The translations under genes were made by a program, and so were the position numbers. Of a stretch of DNA of 64,000 bases, positions 8,144-21,856 are shown piece by piece. How positions within the stretch are numbered: position 1 is the first letter of the stretch; the number at the start of each line of letters is the position of its first letter. The DNA is from an uncultured Eggerthellaceae bacterium (GTDB lineage Bacteria > Actinomycetota > Coriobacteriia > Coriobacteriales > Eggerthellaceae), in the NCBI GenBank assembly GCA_905234785.1, contig CAJOIP010000002.1, forward strand, positions 1 to 64,000, read 5' to 3'. Below the pieces are notes generated by a model. It was not told where the DNA came from. It did no database searches and saw only the letters and a program-made list of their open reading frames with translations.

Positions 8144-9888
8144 ACATACTACGCATGAGCAAATGGTACGCACCGACGCTCAAGGAAGATCCGTCCGACG
8201 CCGAGCTCGCGAGCCATCGCCTGTTGCTGCGCGCCGGCATGATGCGCAAGCAGGCAAGCGGCCTGTATGCGTTCTTGCCGCTTGGCATGCGCGTGCTGAA
8301 CAAGGTCGAGCGCATCGTGAACGAGGAAGTCGAATCGACCGGGGCCCAGCAGATCCTCATGCCGTTCGTGCAGCCTGCCGACTTGTGGCACGAGTCGGGG
8401 CGTTGGGACGACTACGGGCCCGAGCTGCAGCGTGTGGTCGACCGTCATGGCAACGAGTTTTGCCTCGGACCCACCCACGAGGAGCTCATCACGGCGCTCG
8501 TGCGCAACGAGCTGCGCTCTTACAAGGATCTTCCGGTGTCTCTCTACCAGTCGCAGATCAAGTTCCGCGACGAGATTCGCCCGCGCTTCGGGCTCATGCG
8601 CAGCCGCGAGTTCATCATGAACGACACGTACAGCTTCCATGCCACGCAGGAATCGCTGCAGGAAACCTATGACGACCTGAGCGCCGCATACGGGCGCATG
8701 TGCGACCGCATGGGTCTGGAATGGCGCGCCGTCGAGGCCGATTCCGGCCAGATCGGCGGCAAGGTGACCACCGAGTTCATGGCGCTCGCCGAATACGGTG
8801 AGGCGGAAATCGTGCATTGCACGTGCGGTTACGCGGCCGATGCCGAGGCGGGGGAGTGCATCTGCGAGGTCACGCAATACGAGCGCGACGCCATGGAGAA
8901 GATCTCGACCCCGGGCGTCCACACCATCGAGGAGCTCGCCGAGTTCCTGGGCATCCCGAACACGTCGTGCGTGAAGGCGCTTTCGGGCAAGGACGCCGAC
9001 GGCAACATCGTCGTGTTCTTCATCCCGGGCGACCACGAGCTCAACGACATCAAGGCCAACCGCGCCGTGCCGGGCTTCGAGCTTTTGACCGACGAGGAAA
9101 TGGTCAATGCTGGCTTGTTCAAGGGCTCGATGGGTCCGGTCGGGCTGCCCGCCGGCACGCGCGTCATCGCCGACGCGAACCTGAAGGACGTCGCCCAGTG
9201 GGTGGTCGGCGCCAACGAGGACGGCTTCCACTACGTGGGCGCGCGCCTCGGGCAGGACTTCCAGGTAGACGATTGGGCTGACCTCTGCCAGGTGAAGCCG
9301 GGCGACACGTGCCCGCGCTGCGGCCAGGCGCTTTCGGGCGCCCGCGGCATCGAGGTGTCGCAGGTCTTCCAGCTGGGCACGAAGTACTCCGAGAGCATGG
9401 GCGCCACGTTCATGGACGAAGACGGCACCGAGAAGCCGTTCATCATGGGCTGCTACGGTGTGGGCGTCACGCGCTCGATGGCCGCCATCGTCGAGCAGCA
9501 TCACGACGAGAACGGCATCTGCTGGCCGCTTTCCGTGGCCCCGGCGCACGTGTGCGTCATCCCGCTGACGGTTGGCGACGACGTGGTGCAGCCCGCAGCC
9601 GAGAAGCTTGCGAAGGAACTTGCCGACCTCGGCATCGAAGTGGCCATCGACGACCGCTCCGAGCGTGCGGGCGTGAAGTTCGCCGACGCCGACCTCATCG
9701 GCTGGCCGCTGCAGGTGGTCATCGGCAAGCGCGGCCTGGCCGAGGGCAACGTGGAGGTGAAGCTGCGCCGCACGGGCCAGAAGCGCGACGTCAGCCTCGA
9801 CGCCGTGGCCGAGATGCTGAGCTTCGCCCACCGCGTCGACTTCAAGACCGGTGCCGGCCGCGGCGCGTTCGACTCCATCTTCGAATAG
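8140..9888 (+). CDS. proS: Prolyl-tRNA synthetase (bacterial type, with editing domain)
   Basis: Class II aminoacyl-tRNA synthetase charging tRNA-Pro. Motif 1 lies around GLYAFLPLGMRVLNKVE, motif 2 around SQIKFRDEIRPRFGLMRSREF and motif 3 near YGVGVTRSMAAI. The cis-editing INS domain is present between motifs 2 and 3 (e.g. TSCVKALSGKDADGNIVVFF, where K is in the expected region). Length from ATG 8140 is 582 aa, normal for this type; the 864-aa track ORF merely reads through ispG in another frame. ATG 8155 is an alternative start. Coupled to ispG by a 4-bp overlap and last gene of the cluster; an inverted repeat follows. Confidence 0.96.
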   Translation: MNILRMSKWYAPTLKEDPSDAELASHRLLLRAGMMRKQASGLYAFLPLGMRVLNKVERIVNEEVESTGAQQILMPFVQPADLWHESGRWDDYGPELQRVVDRHGNEFCLGPTHEELITALVRNELRSYKDLPVSLYQSQIKFRDEIRPRFGLMRSREFIMNDTYSFHATQESLQETYDDLSAAYGRMCDRMGLEWRAVEADSGQIGGKVTTEFMALAEYGEAEIVHCTCGYAADAEAGECICEVTQYERDAMEKISTPGVHTIEELAEFLGIPNTSCVKALSGKDADGNIVVFFIPGDHELNDIKANRAVPGFELLTDEEMVNAGLFKGSMGPVGLPAGTRVIADANLKDVAQWVVGANEDGFHYVGARLGQDFQVDDWADLCQVKPGDTCPRCGQALSGARGIEVSQVFQLGTKYSESMGATFMDEDGTEKPFIMGCYGVGVTRSMAAIVEQHHDENGICWPLSVAPAHVCVIPLTVGDDVVQPAAEKLAKELADLGIEVAIDDRSERAGVKFADADLIGWPLQVVIGKRGLAEGNVEVKLRRTGQKRDVSLDAVAEMLSFAHRVDFKTGAGRGAFDSIFE

Positions 9889-9899
9889 GTTACGTTAGA

Positions 9900-9965
9900 C
9901 CGTAGGGGCGCTCTCCGAGCGCCCGCCTGCCATGGTTGACGGGCGCTCGGAGAGCGCCCCTACGG
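9900..9965. repeat. Perfect 26-bp inverted repeat (GTAGGGGCG family)
   Basis: Arms 9900-9925 and 9940-9965 are perfectly complementary, each 26 bp, around a 14-base loop. The arms begin CCGTAGGGGCGCTCTCCGAG. The outer GTAGGGGCG/CGCCCCTAC ends match elements at 11729, 21736 and 29379. It could act as a terminator-like or mRNA-stabilising hairpin between proS and rlmB, but it lacks a T-tract. Confidence 0.85.
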
Positions 9966-9988
9966 AGATAATGGTAGAGGAAGGTTCA

Positions 9989-10735
9989 ATGGCAGATTAC
10001 GTAGAGGGCAAGCGCCCGGTCATCGAGGCGCTCAAGACCGATGTTCCGTTGAAGAAGATCCTGCTCGCCGACAACGCCAAGCGCGATCCCATGATCGAGG
10101 ACATCCTGCGCAAGGCCCGCCAGCGCGGCTTATCCGTTATCGAGGTGCCCCGCGCCGAGCTCGACCAGAAGTCGGCACGGGGAAGCCACCAAGGCGTCAT
10201 GGCCGAGACGAAGCCGTTTCCCTACAAGGGCATCGGCGACATCGTGGGCGCAGCCGAGGAATACGCCGCCGAGCACGACGGCCGCGCGCTCGTCGTGGTG
10301 TGCGACCACCTCACCGATGCCGGCAACCTGGGCGCGATCATCCGCAGCGCAGAGTCGGTGGGCGCATCGGGCCTGATCATCCCCAACAAGCGCAGCGCGC
10401 GCGTCGAGGCTTCCACCTACAAGAGCTCGGCGGGCGCCGTGGCGCACCTGCCCATCGCGCAGACGTCGAACATCGCGAACGCCCTGAACCGCTTCCAGAA
10501 GGAGGGCTTCTGGGTGTGCGCCGCCACCGAGCATTCCTCCAACGAGATGTGGGACGTGAACCTGAAGGGCAAGATCGTGCTCGTGCTCGGCAACGAGAGC
10601 GAGGGCGTATCGCATCTCGTGCTCGAGAACTGCGACATGGCCGGCCGTCTCCCCATGCTCGGCAACGTGGAGTCGCTCAACGTCGCCCAATCTGCGACTG
10701 CCTGCATGTACGAGTGGCTGCGGCAGAACTGGTAG
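9989..10735 (+). CDS. rlmB: 23S rRNA (guanosine-2'-O)-methyltransferase, TrmH/SpoU family
   Basis: SPOUT-class methyltransferase most like RlmB, which methylates the 2'-O of G2251 in 23S rRNA. An N-terminal substrate-binding domain starts EGKRPVIEALKTDVPLKKILL. The knotted catalytic domain has motif 1 as DAGNLGAIIRSAESVGASG, motif 2 as LVLGNESEGVS and motif 3 as NVESLNVAQSATACMYEWLR. ATG 9989 (248 aa) follows GAGGAAGG; the track start at 9932 lies inside the inverted repeat and is rejected. Other TrmH-family targets cannot be excluded. It is followed 2 bp later by the NYN gene, a common rlmB-yacP pairing. Confidence 0.9.
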   Translation: MADYVEGKRPVIEALKTDVPLKKILLADNAKRDPMIEDILRKARQRGLSVIEVPRAELDQKSARGSHQGVMAETKPFPYKGIGDIVGAAEEYAAEHDGRALVVVCDHLTDAGNLGAIIRSAESVGASGLIIPNKRSARVEASTYKSSAGAVAHLPIAQTSNIANALNRFQKEGFWVCAATEHSSNEMWDVNLKGKIVLVLGNESEGVSHLVLENCDMAGRLPMLGNVESLNVAQSATACMYEWLRQNW

Positions 10736-10737
10736 CC

Positions 10738-11280
10738 ATGCCGAAGGACCGCAAGCGCATACTCATCGTGGATGGCTTCAACGTGCTGCGTTCGGGCAGC
10801 CGTTACAAGAACATATCGCTGAACATGCCCGACTACGACCACGATTGGTTCAACCGGGCGCGCGAGATGCTCATCAACGACGTCGTGCACTACGCCGGAC
10901 GCGAGTACCGCGCCACGGTGGTGTTCGACGGCGGCGGCAACGTGGAATCGACGGGCGAGGAGCAGAAGGTCGGCGGCGTGAGCGTCGTGTTCTCGCCGGC
11001 GGGCAGCTCTGCCGACAAGGTCATCGAGAAGCTCGCGCACGAAGGTCGCGAAAACGGCTACGAAGTGCTCGTCGTCACGAGCGACGCCACCATCCAAGAC
11101 ACCGTGTTCGGCTTGGGTGTCGACCGCATGTCGGCCGAGGGCTTCAGCATCGAGCTTGACCGGTACTACCACGATGCCGTCCTCGACGAGACCCCGAAGG
11201 TCGCCGAGAAGCGCACCATCGCCGGCCGCATCGATTCCGAAACGCTCGCCAAGCTCAAGGCCCTGCGCGATAACGGCTGA
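10738..11280 (+). CDS. NYN (YacP-like PIN-fold) domain protein
   Basis: A 180-residue protein of the NYN/YacP family, a PIN-fold group related to RNases and involved in RNA processing in Bacillus (Rae1). Acidic residues in the expected places include IVDGFNVLR at the N-terminus, VVFDGGGN in the middle and VVTSDATIQDTVFG near the C-terminus. ATG 10738 begins 2 bp after the rlmB stop. The longer track ORF is an overlapping-frame artefact. Target RNA unknown. Confidence 0.85.
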   Translation: MPKDRKRILIVDGFNVLRSGSRYKNISLNMPDYDHDWFNRAREMLINDVVHYAGREYRATVVFDGGGNVESTGEEQKVGGVSVVFSPAGSSADKVIEKLAHEGRENGYEVLVVTSDATIQDTVFGLGVDRMSAEGFSIELDRYYHDAVLDETPKVAEKRTIAGRIDSETLAKLKALRDNG

Positions 11281-11290
11281 ACAACATTCG

Positions 11291-11319
11291 CCGACAATCA
11301 AACGCGGGAAGAGTACAAT
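11291..11319 (+). promoter_or_regulatory. Promoter of the phasin-ubiB operon
   Basis: TACAAT at 11314-11319 with a weak CCGACA -35 candidate at 11291-11296 and an exact 17-bp spacer. The expected transcription start coincides with the ATG of a tiny ORF at 11327. Confidence 0.45.
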
Positions 11320-11326
11320 AGCCCCG

Positions 11327-11365
11327 ATGAACGTATTGGCAACGACGGCAAGGAGACTGTCATGA
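11327..11365 (+). CDS. Possible leaderless 12-codon leader ORF
   Basis: ATG 11327 lies seven bases after TACAAT and opens MNVLATTARRLS, whose TGA overlaps the phasin-like ATG at 11362 (ATGA). Its last codons contain AAGGAGA, which serves as the ribosome binding site of the downstream gene. It could couple leaderless initiation to the downstream cistron. It is too short to support by coding statistics, so it is listed as a hypothesis. Confidence 0.25.
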   Translation: MNVLATTARRLS

Positions 11366-11724
11366 CGAATATCGGCGATGGGTTCAAGAACATCTTCCTG
11401 GCAGGCATCGGCGCTATGGCCTATACCGGCGAGAAGGGCAAGGAAATCATCGACCAGCTCGTCGAGAAGGGCGAGCTGACGCTCGACCAGGGCAAGGAAC
11501 TCAACGAGGAGCTGAAGCGCAAGGCCGAGGACGCTACGACAAGCATGCGCGAAAGCGCGCTCGAAGCGCGTATGAAGGCCATGTCGCCCGACGAGCGCGA
11601 GGCGTTCGCCGCCAAGGCCGCCGAGATCGCCGCCGCGCAGAACGCCGCCGACGCCGAATGCGCCGCCACGGTGGAAGCCGAGGTCGTGGAAGCCGAAGAA
11701 GCGGCTGAAGAGCCTGCCGAGTAA
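11362..11724 (+). CDS. Phasin-like coiled-coil protein
   Basis: A 120-residue protein resembling the phasin superfamily: a short hydrophobic N-terminal helix (IFLAGIGAMAYTGEKG), then charged amphipathic helix (KGELTLDQGKELNEELKRK), then an Ala/Glu-rich acidic C-terminus. Phasins coat polyhydroxyalkanoate granules, but homologues of this small type occur widely without PHA synthesis. It lies directly upstream of an ABC1/UbiB kinase gene, a combination I recall from anaerobic Gram-positives. Ribosome binding site AAGGAGA. Actual role unknown. Confidence 0.7.
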   Translation: MTNIGDGFKNIFLAGIGAMAYTGEKGKEIIDQLVEKGELTLDQGKELNEELKRKAEDATTSMRESALEARMKAMSPDEREAFAAKAAEIAAAQNAADAECAATVEAEVVEAEEAAEEPAE

Positions 11725-11728
11725 TCTC

Positions 11729-11833
11729 CCGTAGGGGCGCGATTCATCGCGCCCGCCGCCGAAGGCGGGTATATCGGCGAATGCTGATATGCCGTCATTT
11801 GGGGCGCGGGCGCAATGAATTACGCCCCTACGG
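11729..11833. repeat. MITE-like element, GTAGGGGCG family, 105 bp
   Basis: Imperfect 27-bp terminal inverted repeats (11729-11755 and 11807-11833; three mismatched or wobble positions) bound a 51-bp centre containing a small CCGCCGAAGGCGG hairpin. The left arm plus this hairpin recurs identically for about 40 bp at 29379. It fills the gap between the phasin-like gene and ubiB. Confidence 0.85.
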
Positions 11834-11854
11834 CAAATCGAAGGCACCATCGTC

Positions 11855-13507
11855 ATGGCCCGCAATTCGCTGTACAAGCACTTCTTCGGGCATAGCGCCG
11901 AGGTCGATCCGGAGGACCAGTTCGACCTCAGCCGCAAGTCGCGCTCGCGGCGCCTGAGGGAGATATACTCCGTCCTCTCCAAGCACCATGTGCTCTCTGG
12001 CTTCACACCCGCGGAGTTCCGCATGGTGCTCGAAGACCTCGGGCCGAGCTTCGTGAAGATTGGCCAAACGCTTTCCACGCGCTCGGAAATCCTGCCCGAA
12101 GCGTATTGCGCCGAGCTCGCGAAGCTGCAAACCGAATGCGACCCGCTGCCGTTCGATCAAGTCAAAGACGCCCTGAAGGACATCTTCGGCCCGAACCTCG
12201 ATTCCGTGTTCGCGGACATCGACGAGCATCCGCTCGGCAGCGCCTCGCTTGCGCAGGTGCACAAGGCGCGCCTCGTGAACGGCGACGTCGTGGCCGTGAA
12301 GGTGCAGCGTCCGGGCGTGAAGGGCACCATGGCGCAGGACATCGACATCATGCGGCTCATGGCCAGGCGCGCCACGCGGTTCGTCAAGGGCGAGCAGATG
12401 CTCGACTTCGACGACGTCATCGAGGAGATGTGGCGCACGTTCCTCGTGGAGACCGATTTCGCGCGCGAGGCGGAGAACCTCGCCCTGTTCCGCGAGCAGA
12501 ACGCGAACACCGCGTTCATCGACTGCCCGCGCGTGTACCCGGAGTACTGCAGCGAGTACTGCCTCGTCATGGAGTACATCGAGGGCATTCCCATCTACAA
12601 ACATGACGAGCTGGTCAAGGCGGGATACGACCTCGCCGAAATCGGCGAGAAGATGATCGACAACTACGCGACCCAGATCCTCGAGCACGGGTTCTTCCAC
12701 GCCGACCCGCATCCGGGCAACATCATGGTGCGCGAGGGCAAGGTCGTCTACATCGACCTGGGCATCATGGGCCGCCTCACGCCTGCCGAGCGCGCGACGT
12801 TCGGCACGATGATCGAGGCCGTCGGCCTGCAGGACACGGGCAAGCTGAAAGAGGCGCTGCTGTCGTTCGCGGTCGTGAAGGACAACGCGCTCATCGACCA
12901 TGCGAAGATGCTCGCCGACCTGGATTTGCTGCTCGCCAGCTACGCGTCGGTCGATGTGGCCGACCTCGACATCGGCCAGATGCTCGCCGATGTCATGGCG
13001 CTCATGCGCTCGAGCCGCGTCACGTTGCCCACGGCCGTCACGAACGTGTCGCGCGGCATCGTCACCATCGAGGGCACCATCGAGGACTTCATCCCCAACG
13101 AGAGCATCATGCACATCATCAACGCCCACATCATGCGCTCGGGCGACCCCATCGAACGCGCGAAAGACGAGCTTGCCGGCATAGCCCTCGACGTGCGCAA
13201 GGCTGCCGAGGGGGCGGGGCAGGCCGCGGCGTATTCCGGCGAGGCGCTGCGCATGCTCACGCGCGGGCAGATAAAGGTGAACATGGAAATGCTCGGCTCC
13301 GACGCCCCGATGGCCGGCCTGTCGAAGATCATGAACCGGCTCACTATCGGCATCATCATCGCCGGCCTCTTCATCGGCTCGAGCATGTTCGCGCAAATCG
13401 AGGGGCAGGTGCTCGTCCTGGGCGTCCCCATACTCTCGTTCTTCGGCTTCCTCGGCGCGTTCATCCTCTCCGCCTGGGTCATCATCGACATCTGGCGAAG
13501 AAAGTAG
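11855..13507 (+). CDS. ABC1/AarF/UbiB-family atypical kinase
   Basis: Member of the UbiB/ADCK atypical kinase family (550 aa). The family hallmarks are present: KxGQ as FVKIGQTLSTRSEILP, the Ala-rich loop PLGSASLAQVHKA, VVAVKVQRPG and the catalytic/metal segment GFFHADPHPGNIMV. Two predicted membrane helices end the protein (IGIIIAGLFIGSSMF and PILSFFGFLGAFILSAWVI). In proteobacteria UbiB supports ubiquinone synthesis; here the substrate is unknown, perhaps menaquinone or other isoprenoid lipid handling (inference). Preceded by the phasin-like gene, from which the repeat element separates it. Confidence 0.9.
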   Translation: MARNSLYKHFFGHSAEVDPEDQFDLSRKSRSRRLREIYSVLSKHHVLSGFTPAEFRMVLEDLGPSFVKIGQTLSTRSEILPEAYCAELAKLQTECDPLPFDQVKDALKDIFGPNLDSVFADIDEHPLGSASLAQVHKARLVNGDVVAVKVQRPGVKGTMAQDIDIMRLMARRATRFVKGEQMLDFDDVIEEMWRTFLVETDFAREAENLALFREQNANTAFIDCPRVYPEYCSEYCLVMEYIEGIPIYKHDELVKAGYDLAEIGEKMIDNYATQILEHGFFHADPHPGNIMVREGKVVYIDLGIMGRLTPAERATFGTMIEAVGLQDTGKLKEALLSFAVVKDNALIDHAKMLADLDLLLASYASVDVADLDIGQMLADVMALMRSSRVTLPTAVTNVSRGIVTIEGTIEDFIPNESIMHIINAHIMRSGDPIERAKDELAGIALDVRKAAEGAGQAAAYSGEALRMLTRGQIKVNMEMLGSDAPMAGLSKIMNRLTIGIIIAGLFIGSSMFAQIEGQVLVLGVPILSFFGFLGAFILSAWVIIDIWRRK

Positions 13508-13627
13508 CAAAACGCATACCCTGGTTCCGTTCTGCGCCCGGTTCAATCAAACGCATCGGAACCAAGGATAATCTCCTGCAAAGCGCCTGATAAAACAGCG
13601 AATTACCACATCTGCTAAAAAAAGTTC

Positions 13628-13656
13628 TTGACGCTGCCCCTACGGGGCAGTATTTT
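13628..13656 (+). promoter_or_regulatory. rpoB promoter with palindromic 17-bp spacer
   Basis: TTGACG (13628-13633) and TATTTT (13651-13656) are separated by exactly 17 bp, and the spacer CTGCCCCTACGGGGCAG is itself a perfect inverted repeat. The ORF track's rpoB start TTG is this -35 element. The palindrome could be an operator occluding RNA polymerase. It also shares the CCCCTACGG core with the dispersed repeats. Confidence 0.65.
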
Positions 13657-13711
13657 AAGAAACTGTGCATTTTTGCGGAAAAACGCGTGTTACGTGAGGA
13701 GGAGCAAGCTC

Positions 13712-21333
<7,622 letters not shown>

Positions 21334-21659
21334 AGGCCGGCCTCGAGGAGCGCAACCTGCTCTCCGTCATCGAGGACGACCTTGTGGCTTCGAGCGACGA
21401 CATGTCCCAGTTGCTCGACATGGTGTTCTCGCCCGATGACAACATCCTCATCGGCGGCGACGAGCCGCCCACCTTCAACACCGAAGGCGAGGACATGCTC
21501 GGCGAGGCCCTGCCGCCGCGTTCGTACCAGCGCAACCTCGAAGAGCTCGACGCGCTGCTCGGCTCCATTGATTCGTTCGGCTTCGGCCTGACGAGCCGTG
21601 AGGAGGAAGCCGCCTCGAACGACGAGCAGTCCTCCGGCGAGGAGCTGCTCGGCGAGTAA
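21334..21659 (+). pseudogene. rpoC: Detached C-terminal tail of rpoC (other frame)
   Basis: Downstream of the rpoC stop, the -1 frame continues without a stop as [19 protein letters not shown] through to SSGEELLGE. It is acidic and looks like genuine coding sequence: third positions stay G/C-rich and it ends 24 bp before a terminator. [10 protein letters not shown] completes the second helix of the helix-hairpin-helix motif begun in the upstream frame. Restoring the frame needs 3n+1 added bases at about 21326-21330. Sequencing error, true mutation and an unusual recoding site are all possible. Confidence 0.75.
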
Positions 21660-21682
21660 TCGCTTCCCCATAGCGAGTAAAC

Positions 21683-21715
21683 GAAACGGCCGGAGATGCA
21701 TTCTCCGGCCGTTTC
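21683..21715 (+). terminator. Intrinsic-terminator-like hairpin after rpoC
   Basis: Perfect 14-bp stem GAAACGGCCGGAGA / TCTCCGGCCGTTTC with a TGCAT loop. The T-run after the stem is short, but position and stability fit termination of the rpoBC operon. Confidence 0.8.
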
Positions 21716-21735
21716 ATGTTACCGCCCCGTTCCCG

Positions 21736-21764
21736 CAGGCGCGATGAATCGCGCCCCTACAGGG
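21736..21764. repeat. Single arm of the GTAGGGGCG repeat family
   Basis: GGCGCGATGAATCGCGCCCCTAC is the reverse complement of the arm seen at 11729 and 29379. No second arm is present nearby, so it is a partial copy. Confidence 0.75.
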
Positions 21765-21802
21765 ACGGAAAAACCAACCGCATATCCGGTATCGGTTCCG
21801 CA

Positions 21803-21834
21803 AAAAAATGGCCAGGGCTCGAACCAGCCCTGGC
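21803..21834 (-). terminator. Intrinsic terminator of ppk
   Basis: On the minus strand, GGCCAGGGCT-N5-AGCCCTGGCC is followed by a run of seven T. It lies 23 bp past the ppk stop codon and is a textbook Rho-independent terminator. Confidence 0.88.
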
Positions 21835-21856
21835 CGTTCGTTGATGGGCAACCGCA

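Noticed and set aside
11362-11724. Phasin-like gene as evidence for polyhydroxyalkanoate storage
   Set aside because: No PHA synthase or related gene is in the window, and small phasin-like proteins are common without PHA; no such claim is made.
13628-13711. TTG start for rpoB 28 codons upstream
   Set aside because: The TTG is the -35 element of the promoter; GTG 13712 has a strong ribosome binding site and the family N-terminus.
21811-21834. GGCTCGAACCAGCC considered as a tRNA T-arm
   Set aside because: It is the loop and stem of the ppk terminator; no acceptor or anticodon stems surround it.
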